NCBI GenBank assembly: GCA_022821065.1
Contig: JAJEEK010000073.1
Coordinates: forward strand, 1 to 64,000
DNA: 64,000 bases
Source of the DNA: Candidatus Poribacteria bacterium
GTDB lineage: Bacteria; Poribacteria; WGA-4E; WGA-3G
Direction: 5' to 3'
Position numbers and translations under genes: made by a program. The notes under the pieces were generated by a model, which was not told the origin of the DNA, did no database searches, and saw only the letters and a program-made list of their open reading frames with translations. Positions 25,495-33,225 of this stretch are shown piece after piece; position 1 is the first letter of the stretch, and every line of letters starts with the position of its first letter.

Positions 25495-26700
25495 ATGAAA
25501 CAGATAGAAGGCGGAATTACCGCTGTTTCGGGTGTCCGGGCAGCGGGTATTCATGCCGGTATTAAAGCAGCGGAAGCGAAAGACGTGGCACTCATCGTTA
25601 CGGATACACCAGCGACTGCTGCCGGAGTTTTCACTAAGAATAGCGTTACCGCCGCACCTGTCATCGTCTGTCGCGAGCATCTCAAAGCTGGTCAAGCGCA
25701 AGCCGTTATCATCAATAGTGGGAACGCCAACGCCTGCACCGGTGAGGTCGGCATGGCAAATGCACGACGGATGGCTGCCGCAACAGCAGAACAACTCGGC
25801 ATAGACGCAACCCTCGTCTGTGTCTCTTCTACCGGTGTTATCGGACAGCAGTTGCCGATGGACAACGTCGAAAACGGAATTCAAGCCGCCGCACGCGCAC
25901 TGAACACCGAAGGTGGAAGCGATGCAGCCGAAGCGATTATGACAACCGATACGCATCCGAAGTCTGTTGCTGTAGAAATTGAGATCGGCGGTGCCTCTGT
26001 GAAGATCGGCGGGATTGCCAAGGGTTCCGGCATGATCGCACCAAATATGGCTACAATGCTCTCCTATCTGACAACGGATGCTAAGATCAACGCTGAAACG
26101 CTTCAGGCTGCGCTCAGCCGTGTTGTAGATGACACCTATAACCTCTTAACCGTCGATACAGATCGCAGCACCAATGATACAGTGTTGATTTTGGCGACTG
26201 GACATGCAAGTAACGCCGAAATTGTTACATCGGCTGGTAAAGATTACGAGGCGTTTTGTGAAGGACTTCAGTTCGTCTGCACCGAACTAGTAAAGATGCT
26301 CGCCCGCGATGGCGAAGGCGCGACGAAACTTGTTGAGGTGGTCGTTAAGGGCGCGGAAAATCGCGACGATGCGGAGAAAGCAGCACGTGCTGTTGCGGAG
26401 TCGCCACTCGTTAAAACCGCTGTGTTCGCCAACGATGCAAACTGGGGACGGATCATGATGGCGATCGGGAAATCAGGGGCGGAGTTCGATCCGTATCAAG
26501 TCGATGTCTATCTCGCCGATTATCAACTCGTCAAAGGAGGGATGGATGCCGGTTACGATGAAGATGAGGCGACCACTCTGTTCGCACAAGATCCGGTCCG
26601 TATTACGATTGATCTCGCTGCGGGGGACACAGAAATAACGATGTGGACCTGCGATTACTCCTACGATTATATCCGAATCAATGCAGATTATCGGACATAA
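25495..26700 (+). CDS. argJ: Bifunctional ornithine acetyltransferase / N-acetylglutamate synthase
   Basis: 401 residues from ATG 25495 (AGGAG 6 nt upstream). ArgJ catalyses N-acetylglutamate formation and transacetylation in arginine biosynthesis. The autocleavage site is clear: NMATMLSYLTTDA with the nucleophile T187. Other markers are GVFTKNSVTAAPV, NSGNANACTG, SSTGVIGQQLPM, GMIAPNMATML and NDTVLILATG, with ANDANWGRIMMAIGKSGAEFD near the end. Length and motifs are standard, and no residue is missing. No other arg gene is adjacent. The gene is followed 27 bp later by a retropepsin-like protein gene. Confidence 0.93.
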   Translation: MKQIEGGITAVSGVRAAGIHAGIKAAEAKDVALIVTDTPATAAGVFTKNSVTAAPVIVCREHLKAGQAQAVIINSGNANACTGEVGMANARRMAAATAEQLGIDATLVCVSSTGVIGQQLPMDNVENGIQAAARALNTEGGSDAAEAIMTTDTHPKSVAVEIEIGGASVKIGGIAKGSGMIAPNMATMLSYLTTDAKINAETLQAALSRVVDDTYNLLTVDTDRSTNDTVLILATGHASNAEIVTSAGKDYEAFCEGLQFVCTELVKMLARDGEGATKLVEVVVKGAENRDDAEKAARAVAESPLVKTAVFANDANWGRIMMAIGKSGAEFDPYQVDVYLADYQLVKGGMDAGYDEDEATTLFAQDPVRITIDLAAGDTEITMWTCDYSYDYIRINADYRT

Positions 26701-26727
26701 CCTTTATAAATAAGGATACCAAATACA

Positions 26728-27141
26728 ATGCGACACACAGCCGAAATCAAACTCGTAAATCTACAAGATTTACATGCCGTAAGATTAGGTGTGAGGAAAT
26801 CGAACGAAGTGCGGCAACTCACCGTTGCGGATGCGCTCGTTGATACTGGCGCGACACGTCTCTGCTTGCCAACGTCACTTATTGAACGACTCGGTCTCAC
26901 ACCTGTCAGCAAAAGGACTGCGCGGACCGCTGCCGGCATCGTGGAACGCACCGTCTATTCTGAGGTCGAATATACGCTTTTAGAACGGAGCAGCACCATC
27001 CGGGTAACCAATCTACCTGAAGGCGCACCAGTGCTCATTGGGCACATGGTATTGGAAGAATTAGACCTCTGCGTTGATATGAAAAAAGGATTGATCTACA
27101 ACCCCGCACACGGCGATGATTGGATCGAAGAACAACTCTAA
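26728..27141 (+). CDS. Clan AA (retropepsin-like) aspartic protease
   Basis: 137 residues, a single-lobed retropepsin fold. ADALVDTGATRLCLP carries the catalytic D-T/S-G motif, and PVLIGHMVLEELDLCVD is the second half (the G-x-x-x-L-E region) of Asp_protease_2 family proteins. The enzyme must dimerise to form an active site. No signal peptide or membrane helix, so it is probably cytoplasmic. Small aspartic proteases of this kind are frequent in cyanobacteria and Planctomycetes and usually uncharacterised. It follows argJ and precedes the tRNA cluster on the same strand. Confidence 0.78.
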   Translation: MRHTAEIKLVNLQDLHAVRLGVRKSNEVRQLTVADALVDTGATRLCLPTSLIERLGLTPVSKRTARTAAGIVERTVYSEVEYTLLERSSTIRVTNLPEGAPVLIGHMVLEELDLCVDMKKGLIYNPAHGDDWIEEQL

Positions 27142-27204
27142 GCAGGTTGAACAATATAGAACGGAACAGAAAACTCGGTCGGTTTCGACGGTGTCCCAAA
27201 TTTT

Positions 27205-27233
27205 TTGACAAAAATTCAAATTTCTGCTATTCT
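27205..27233 (+). promoter_or_regulatory. sigma-70 promoter P1 of the tRNA cluster
   Basis: TTGACA and TATTCT spaced 17 bp, about 90 bp before tRNA-Gly. It is followed by a second promoter 15 bp downstream. Confidence 0.55.
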
Positions 27234-27247
27234 AATGGAAAATTAAT

Positions 27248-27276
27248 TTGACATTTAAAAGCAAATGTATTAAACT
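27248..27276 (+). promoter_or_regulatory. sigma-70 promoter P2 of the tRNA cluster
   Basis: TTGACA and TAAACT spaced 17 bp, 50 bp before tRNA-Gly. Two tandem promoters in front of a tRNA cluster are consistent with high, growth-linked transcription. Confidence 0.65.
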
Positions 27277-27325
27277 ATATATGCTTTTGAAGGTGTAGAA
27301 GGTTTTCTACACGGAAGTACAGGAT

Positions 27326-27400
27326 GCGGGAGTAGCTCAGTGGTAGAGCTCCACCTTGCCAAGGTGGAAGTCGCGAGTTCAAATCTCGTCTCCCGCTCCA
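27326..27400 (+). tRNA. tRNA-Gly (anticodon GCC), CCA encoded
   Basis: Acceptor GCGGGAG/CTCCCGC, D arm GCTC...GAGC, anticodon stem CCACC/GGTGG with loop TTGCCAA (GCC) and T arm GCGAG/CTCGT around TTCAAAT. The gene encodes the 3' end as T-CCA. Confidence 0.95.
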
Positions 27401-27409
27401 TCTCTTTTT

Positions 27410-27484
27410 GGTGGCGTAGCCAAGTGGTAAGGCCAGGGCCTGCAAAGCTCTTATTCGTCGGTTCGATTCCGACCGCCACCTCCA
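27410..27484 (+). tRNA. tRNA-Cys (anticodon GCA), CCA encoded
   Basis: Acceptor GGTGGCG/CGCCACC, anticodon stem AGGGC/GCTCT with loop CTGCAAA (GCA), T arm GTCGG/CCGAC around TTCGATT, discriminator T followed by an encoded CCA. Nine bases separate it from tRNA-Gly. Confidence 0.94.
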
Positions 27485-27499
27485 TTATCTCTCCGAAAC

Positions 27500-27573
27500 G
27501 GGTGGTTAGCTCAGGTGGCTAGAGCGTTTGCTTGACATGCAAGAGGTCACAGGTTCAAGTCCTGTACCACCCA
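27500..27573 (+). tRNA. tRNA-Val (anticodon GAC)
   Basis: Acceptor GGGTGGT/ACCACCC, D arm GCTC...GAGC, anticodon stem TTTGC/GCAAG with loop TTGACAT (GAC), T arm ACAGG/CCTGT around TTCAAGT. Discriminator A; CCA is not encoded, unlike the two tRNAs before it. Confidence 0.94.
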
Positions 27574-27764
27574 TCCTTCCAAAATTCTGACCCTGAACGA
27601 CAAAAACGTAGCGGATTTGATGCTGTGTTTTTTTAATTGGCATTTCCATTCGTATATCGTGTACAATTATTTCGTAAACGGTGTAGGAAAAAAGACGTTA
27701 AGTCTATTAAGACCAATTTTGAAGCCCACACGAATCGACACATAATATGTGAGAGTGAACCGCA

Positions 27765-29552
27765 ATGCGTGAACCCAATCAACCCGAAGACTATTTACAA
27801 CGCCTACGCCATTCGACCGCGCATATCATGGCGTATGCCGTCCAACAACTCTTTCCAGATGGCGAACGTACCGTTAAACTCGCGATCGGACCCCCGATCG
27901 AAAACGAGTTCTATTACGATATGGAGGTACCGCGCCCGATTACACCCGACGATTTTCCTGAAATCGAAAAGCACATGAAGGCGATGATTAAAGCGAATGT
28001 GCCTTTTCAACAGGAGACTTGGCGTTACGACGATGCCCGTGAATGGTTCAGCGAACGCGACCAGAAATTCAAACTCGAATTAATCGATGGCATCTCCGAT
28101 CGCGAAGTCAGCGCAAGCGATGAAGGCGTCGCTGACGAAGGCGTATCTATCTATCACAACGGCGATTTCACGGACCTTTGCAAAGGACCGCACGTCGAAA
28201 AAACAAGCGAATGCCGATACTTCAAATTGCTCCGCGTTTCTGGAGCCTATTGGCGCGGCGATAGCAATCGCGAGCAGTTGCAACGAATTTACGGCACCGC
28301 ATGGGAGACGAAAGCCGACCTTCAGGCGTACTTGACACAACGCGAGGAAGCCGCCAAACGCGACCATCGGAAACTCGGGCGCGAGTTAGAGATTTTTCAG
28401 ATGCATCCCGAATCGCCAGGGAGTCCGTTTTGGCTCCCGAAAGGCGCGCGCATCTATAACCTCTTGTCCGAAAAAGTACGAAAACTCTATCTCAGCGAAG
28501 GGTATCAAGAGGTACGGACACCGCTCATCTACGATAGTAGTCTTTGGGAAACCTCGGGGCATTGGGAGCATTTTAAGGACGATATGTTCATCATTGAAAA
28601 CGAAGACGGCGAAACGGCAAGTGCACTCAAGCCGATGAACTGTCCCGCACACATGCTGATTTACAAAAGCGCGCGCCATAGCTACCGAGACCTGCCCTAC
28701 CGTCTGCATGACCAAGGCGTGTTGCATCGCAACGAACCGACGGGTACGCTAACCGGTTTGTCCCGTGTCCGCCAGTTGTGCCAAGATGACGCACACAACT
28801 TCGTCACGGAAGACCAAATCGCGGATGAATACGAGCGTATCCTTGAACTCTTCCAACGCATTTACGGCACTTTCGATCTGCCGTTCCGATGCGATTTGAG
28901 TACCCGAAATCCGGAGAAGTTTATGGGCGATGTAGAGGTCTGGAATCGCGCAGAAGTAATACTTGAGGATGTGTTGAAAAACAATCAGATTGAGTATAGT
29001 GTTGATCCCGGCGAAGCGGCGTTCTACGGTCCTAAACTCGATTTTCAGGTGCGAGATTCGCTTAACCGGGACGTACAATGTGCCACCGTGCAACTCGATT
29101 TTCAACTCCCGGAACGGTTCGATCTCATCTACGTCGCATCCGACGGGTCCGAAAAGCGACCAGTCGTGATCCACCGCGCGATTTGTGGGAGTTTTGAACG
29201 GTTCATCGCAATGCTCATTGAGCATTATGCCGGTGCCTTCCCAACATGGCTCTCTCCGGTGCAATGTGTCGTCATGACGATTAGCCAACGTTTCGTTGAC
29301 TACGGTAGAGAGGTCGAACAACTTCTGTTGCAAAAAGGGTGTCGTGTTACGTTAGATAACAGCGATGACAAGATCGGTGCAAAGATTCGCCAAGCCCGAT
29401 TGCAACGTGTTCCCTATATGTTAATTATTGGTGGACGTGAGGAGGAGAACCGCACCGTCAGTGTCCGAAGTCGAGATGAAGGCGACATCGGCGCGATGGC
29501 ACTTGATACCTTCGTCGACAAACTTGTCGCGGAAGCAGACTTGGATTTTTAA
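27765..29552 (+). CDS. thrS: Threonyl-tRNA synthetase lacking the TGS domain
   Basis: 595 residues. The protein opens directly in the editing (SAD) domain, RHSTAHIMAYAVQQLFPD, so the roughly 60-residue N-terminal TGS domain of E. coli-type ThrS is absent. The editing-domain HxxxH (HSTAH) is kept, with the KGPHVEKTSEC block. The class II core holds MNCPAHMLIY (zinc Cys), HRNEPTGTLTGLSRVRQL (motif 2) and HRAICGSFERFIAMLIEH (motif 3 region). The C-terminal anticodon-binding domain starts near VQCVVMTISQRF. The enzyme charges tRNA-Thr and clears mischarged Ser. The gene follows three tRNA genes. TGS-less forms occur in several lineages. Confidence 0.92.
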   Translation: MREPNQPEDYLQRLRHSTAHIMAYAVQQLFPDGERTVKLAIGPPIENEFYYDMEVPRPITPDDFPEIEKHMKAMIKANVPFQQETWRYDDAREWFSERDQKFKLELIDGISDREVSASDEGVADEGVSIYHNGDFTDLCKGPHVEKTSECRYFKLLRVSGAYWRGDSNREQLQRIYGTAWETKADLQAYLTQREEAAKRDHRKLGRELEIFQMHPESPGSPFWLPKGARIYNLLSEKVRKLYLSEGYQEVRTPLIYDSSLWETSGHWEHFKDDMFIIENEDGETASALKPMNCPAHMLIYKSARHSYRDLPYRLHDQGVLHRNEPTGTLTGLSRVRQLCQDDAHNFVTEDQIADEYERILELFQRIYGTFDLPFRCDLSTRNPEKFMGDVEVWNRAEVILEDVLKNNQIEYSVDPGEAAFYGPKLDFQVRDSLNRDVQCATVQLDFQLPERFDLIYVASDGSEKRPVVIHRAICGSFERFIAMLIEHYAGAFPTWLSPVQCVVMTISQRFVDYGREVEQLLLQKGCRVTLDNSDDKIGAKIRQARLQRVPYMLIIGGREEENRTVSVRSRDEGDIGAMALDTFVDKLVAEADLDF

Positions 29553-29672
29553 TTTGCAATCAACAATCAGCAGTCGGCGATCAGAAAGAGAACCTTGTGG
29601 GGGTTATCGTAAACATGCCTACCATATTGTGCTCTACTGACAGCCGAAGGCTGATGGCTGACAGCCATTCGT
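29553..29672. repeat. Inverted-repeat element downstream of thrS
   Basis: CAGCAGTCGGCGATCAG on the left and CTGACAGCCGAAGGCTGATGG on the right are related palindromic units (CAGC/CTGA-rich). No ORF; the 137-bp gap ends at the lpoB Shine-Dalgarno sequence. It resembles the AACTGG-type elements at 49421 and 51409 in style. Confidence 0.45.
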
Positions 29673-29689
29673 AAAAAGGAGCAGACCCC

Positions 29690-30325
29690 ATGGACAAAAT
29701 TTTGACGGTTCCTAAACCTATCTTGTATAGATTGACAATTTATATCTTTCTCGTCGGAATAATAGCTTTTAGCGGTTGCAGTGCTTCAAAGCAGGTCACC
29801 CGTGTCGATACCGACACCACAATTGACCTGTCCGGACGCTGGAACGATACAGATTCGCGTATGGTGGCAGACGAGATTATCGGTGATTGTCTGAACCACC
29901 CCTGGATCAACAATCACGGGATAAGTACCGGTGATAAACCTGCTGTAATTGTCGGCGGCATCCGCAATAAAAGCATGGAGCATATCGCTGTCGCTACATT
30001 CATCTCTGATATTGAACGTGCCTTTATCAATTCTGGGAAAGTTCGGACCGTCGCGAGTTCAAGTGAACGTGGCGAAATTCGTGAAGAGCGAGCGGATCAG
30101 GGCGAATTTGCTTCACTTGAAACCGTTAAACGGATGGGCCGCGAACTCGGTGCCGATTATATGATGACCGGTGAAATAAATACCATTGAAGACAGAGAGG
30201 GCGGCGATCAGGTCGTCTTCTATCAAACCGACCTTACACTGACAAACATCGAAACCAACGAGAAAGTTTGGATCGGTCAGAAAAAAATCAAGAAATTTAT
30301 CGGACGAAGCAAATTTAAAATGTAG
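29690..30325 (+). CDS. lpoB: Penicillin-binding protein activator LpoB-like lipoprotein
   Basis: 211 residues. The leader ends in lipobox FSGC, about residue 27, so it is an outer-membrane lipoprotein. The mature part, VDTDTTIDLSGRWNDTDSRMVADEIIGDCL ... KPAVIVGGIRNKSMEHIA ... FISDIERAFINSGKVRTV ... ETVKRMGRELGADYMMTGEINTIED, is the PF13036 LpoB fold. LpoB stimulates PBP1b in peptidoglycan synthesis in E. coli; here the target PBP is not in the window. AGGAG lies 8 nt before the ATG. The next gene encodes its usual COG3014 neighbour. Confidence 0.88.
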   Translation: MDKILTVPKPILYRLTIYIFLVGIIAFSGCSASKQVTRVDTDTTIDLSGRWNDTDSRMVADEIIGDCLNHPWINNHGISTGDKPAVIVGGIRNKSMEHIAVATFISDIERAFINSGKVRTVASSSERGEIREERADQGEFASLETVKRMGRELGADYMMTGEINTIEDREGGDQVVFYQTDLTLTNIETNEKVWIGQKKIKKFIGRSKFKM

Positions 30326-30347
30326 AATATTCTCAACGCGTCTGTTT

Positions 30348-30369
30348 GGACGGGTCTCCGTGCCCGTCC
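30348..30369. repeat. GGACGGG/CCCGTCC hairpin between lpoB and the COG3014 gene
   Basis: A 7-bp GC stem with the 8-nt loop TCTCCGTG, followed after CACGCC by TATTTTTTC. It may act as an attenuator or weak terminator inside the operon, or be a dispersed repeat. Confidence 0.5.
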
Positions 30370-30399
30370 ACGCCTATTTTTTCAAATCTACGGAGGCAA

Positions 30400-31740
30400 A
30401 TGATCAAAACACTCCCTTTTCTGCTTATTATCTCTCTGATGATAGGGTGTGCTGGCTATAAGTTTCAAGAAGTCAGCAAAGCACTGGAAGCGGGCAAACC
30501 AGAGGATGCTTACACCTATCTTCAGAAACGCTCACCGAAAAACGCGGATATTCCTCACCAATTTGAATTAGGGTTGGCTGCCCATTACGCTAACCGATTT
30601 CCTGAAAGCAGCAAGGCTTTTGACTTAGCTGGAGATATTGCAGAGGACCGCTATACCAAGAGTGTTTCAAAAGAGTTAGGTTCACTTGTCACCACAGACA
30701 AATTACGTCCTTATTCCGGTACCCAGTACGAACGACTTTTAATCCATTATTACCGCGCACTCAACTACCTCTACTTAAATCAATTAGATGGGGCATTGGT
30801 AGAAGGTCGACGTGCTACGGCTTTAATTAACTACTTCAAAGGTGAAGACGAGCAGTACGATTTCTTCGGAGCCGCATTCTTGGCACATTTTTCAGGTATG
30901 TTATTTGAAGCCGCGGGCGAGTGGAACAATGCGTTGATCTCTTACAAACAGGCAGCCGAATACTATAAAAATGCTGCAGAGAAAACGGGTGTGAACACAC
31001 CAGAGGATATTGCACACGCACTCCTCCGATTAACACGTAGACTCGGTTTTACCGATGAGTTTGAACGTTACCGAAACCAGTATGGCGAACTACCTGAACA
31101 CCCCGAAAACTATGGCGAACTGATCCTCTTCTACGAAAGCGGCTACGTTCCACCGAAGACGGAAACGGCTTTGATGTTCCCTATCCTTAAAACAGACAAG
31201 GTGAACGATGCTGAAAAATTCGTACCGACACTGATAACACGCGAGGGAGCCGTCTATGAAGAGGTGAAGTTGGAATATCTTCTACGCGTTGCGATGCCAA
31301 CGATTGATTCTCACCGTCCCCGTTTTTCAGGGATCCGTGTAGCAGTAGACAGCAATCAAGAGACCCGTGGTGTGCTTGTCGAAGATGTAGAAAACATCGC
31401 GATTGAAACCTTTAATAAAGAACGTCCTATCATCCTTTTCCGAACGTTACTGCGTGGTGTGGGAAAATACCTGCTTTTCCGACAGGCAAAAAAGAAAAAC
31501 GAAGCTTTAGGCATCCTTACAAATCTTGCCAGTGTTGTGTCAGAACAGGCAGACACGCGTTCTTGGCAAACGCTACCGAATCAGATTTTTATGGTACGGA
31601 TGCCGCTCCCCGCAGGTACACATAAACTCAAATACTCTTTCTTAAATACAAACGGGCAGGTTCACCGAAGTGTCCCTGGTCCAGAAATTGAAATTTACCC
31701 GAATCAGATAACTTTTCTCAATCATCGTACCTACGATTGA
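30400..31740 (+). CDS. COG3014 family lipoprotein, LpoB partner
   Basis: 446 residues from ATG 30400, which has GGAGG 4 nt upstream; the frame opens 18 codons earlier in the hairpin region. Lipobox IGCAG follows the leader. The body is tetratricopeptide-like: KALEAGKPEDAYTYLQK, GLAAHYANRFPESSKAFDLAGD and ERLLIHYYRALNYLYLNQLDGALVEGRRA are helical repeat units, followed by a beta-rich C-terminal region (VEIYPNQITFLNHR). COG3014 proteins commonly lie beside lpoB in Bacteroidetes-like and other genomes, so a role in envelope assembly is inferred from context. Confidence 0.82.
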   Translation: MIKTLPFLLIISLMIGCAGYKFQEVSKALEAGKPEDAYTYLQKRSPKNADIPHQFELGLAAHYANRFPESSKAFDLAGDIAEDRYTKSVSKELGSLVTTDKLRPYSGTQYERLLIHYYRALNYLYLNQLDGALVEGRRATALINYFKGEDEQYDFFGAAFLAHFSGMLFEAAGEWNNALISYKQAAEYYKNAAEKTGVNTPEDIAHALLRLTRRLGFTDEFERYRNQYGELPEHPENYGELILFYESGYVPPKTETALMFPILKTDKVNDAEKFVPTLITREGAVYEEVKLEYLLRVAMPTIDSHRPRFSGIRVAVDSNQETRGVLVEDVENIAIETFNKERPIILFRTLLRGVGKYLLFRQAKKKNEALGILTNLASVVSEQADTRSWQTLPNQIFMVRMPLPAGTHKLKYSFLNTNGQVHRSVPGPEIEIYPNQITFLNHRTYD

Positions 31741-31768
31741 ACTTTACCTTGCAACATAGAGAAAGAAC

Positions 31769-32929
31769 ATGGAACGTATCTATTTAGATTACAACGCTAC
31801 AACACCACTCCGGACCGAAGTCCGAGATGCCATGATGCCGTATCTCACCGAGGCATTCGGTAACGGCTCCAGTATCCACGCTTACGGACGCGAGGCACGC
31901 ACTGCGATCGACAGTGCCCGTGAACAGGTCGCCGAACTCATCGGTGCCAAGAGTCCGAGCGAGATTGTCTTCACAGGAAGCGGCACCGAATCGGACAATC
32001 ACGCTATCAAAGGGCTGACCGAACTGCAAAAGAGCCGAGGTAAGGGCAACCATATCATCACCTCGTCTGTGGAGCATCACGCCGTCTTGCATACCTGCCA
32101 CTATCTGGAGCAACGCGGTTTCGAGATAACCTATCTTCCTGTGGATAGGTACGGACGGATTAGCGTTGAACAACTCCGTGATGCGATCCGTGAGACGACG
32201 GGGTTAATCTCCATCATGCACGTCAACAACGAGAACGGCACGATCCAACCGCTTCAGGAGATCTCTCAGATCGCACAAGAACACGAGATCCCTTTCCATA
32301 CCGATGCCGTGCAGTCAATCGGCAAATTAGAGATGAACGTTCAGGAACTCGGCGTGAACCTGCTCTCACTCTCCGGACACAAAATTTATGCCCCGAAAGG
32401 TATCGGTGTCCTCTATATCCGCCGCGGGACGCGATTGGCAAATCTCGTTCACGGGGGCGCACACGAGCGCAACCGTCGCGCTGGATCCGAAAATGTTCCA
32501 GCGATTGTCGGACTCGGTGTTGCTGCCGAACTTGCGAAACAGGAGCAGGACGTTTATGCCCAACATCTCAATGCTTTGACGTGCCGGTTACGCGAAGGCT
32601 TGGATACACATATTGATCGGCTACACTACAACGGACATCCCGAACACTGTGCCCCCGGGACCCTTAACGTCTCCTTTGAGAATGTCGAGGGCGAAAGTCT
32701 CATCTTACGTTTGGATATGGAGGGTATCTGTGTCTCGACCGGTTCTGCGTGTACCTCTGGTTCTATGGAGCCGTCGCATGTGCTCGCAGCCCTCGGTCTA
32801 CCACCACGCTTGGCACAAGGCACCGTCCGTTTCTCCTTGGGTCGGAACATAACCGAAGCAGAGATTGATGCAGTAATCGCCAAGTTACCGAAAATCATCC
32901 AACAGATGCGGGCCCTGTATAGAGGTTAA
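31769..32929 (+). CDS. Cysteine desulfurase (NifS/IscS family)
   Basis: 386 residues. The opening IYLDYNATTPLRTEV is the family N-terminus, the PLP lysine is K205 (LSGHKIYAPKG), and the catalytic loop has C328 in STGSACTSGS, the IscS/NifS group I arrangement. The enzyme removes sulfur from cysteine for Fe-S clusters or thionucleosides. No iscU or iscR is adjacent, so a tRNA thiolation or Fe-S role cannot be chosen. The protein ends ALYRG; length is normal. The following 296 bp hold no gene, only the promoter of the next. Confidence 0.9.
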   Translation: MERIYLDYNATTPLRTEVRDAMMPYLTEAFGNGSSIHAYGREARTAIDSAREQVAELIGAKSPSEIVFTGSGTESDNHAIKGLTELQKSRGKGNHIITSSVEHHAVLHTCHYLEQRGFEITYLPVDRYGRISVEQLRDAIRETTGLISIMHVNNENGTIQPLQEISQIAQEHEIPFHTDAVQSIGKLEMNVQELGVNLLSLSGHKIYAPKGIGVLYIRRGTRLANLVHGGAHERNRRAGSENVPAIVGLGVAAELAKQEQDVYAQHLNALTCRLREGLDTHIDRLHYNGHPEHCAPGTLNVSFENVEGESLILRLDMEGICVSTGSACTSGSMEPSHVLAALGLPPRLAQGTVRFSLGRNITEAEIDAVIAKLPKIIQQMRALYRG

Positions 32930-33169
32930 GACTTTAATGCTTGAAAAACTAAACCACGAGATTGAGATTGTCGTTCACCAAAGATCTGCTGATACCCTAC
33001 CTACAAAACCCCATATCTCAACTTCTGCTGGCAACCTACAAAGGGATTCCGTTACTGGTACTTAATGTAGGAACGCCGAAAATAGCCCGTTTTTGTGCAG
33101 CTTAAAGCGGATATTGTCCCTTTCCGGGCAGTTAATCCGTATATTACCTGCAAATTCAACGTTTTAGCG

Positions 33170-33186
33170 TTGGCACGGAATTTGCT
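33170..33186 (+). promoter_or_regulatory. Consensus sigma-54 (RpoN) promoter
   Basis: TTGGCACGGAATTTGCT matches the YTGGCACG-N4-TTGCW consensus at every fixed position, with GG at -24 (33172-33173) and GC at -12 (33184-33185), ten bases apart. It lies 40 bp upstream of the ATG at 33226, followed by a strong GGGAGG Shine-Dalgarno. The rest of the 296-bp gap (32930-33225) holds no ORF. An activator site could not be identified by eye. Confidence 0.8.
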
Positions 33187-33225
33187 GCTACCTCCACAAT
33201 AGTTATTTTTGGGAGGTAATGAAAA

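Noticed and set aside
27590..27764. Possible T-box or other leader before thrS
   Set aside because: No T-box core sequence or terminator/antiterminator pair was recognised; the gap has only AT-rich sequence.
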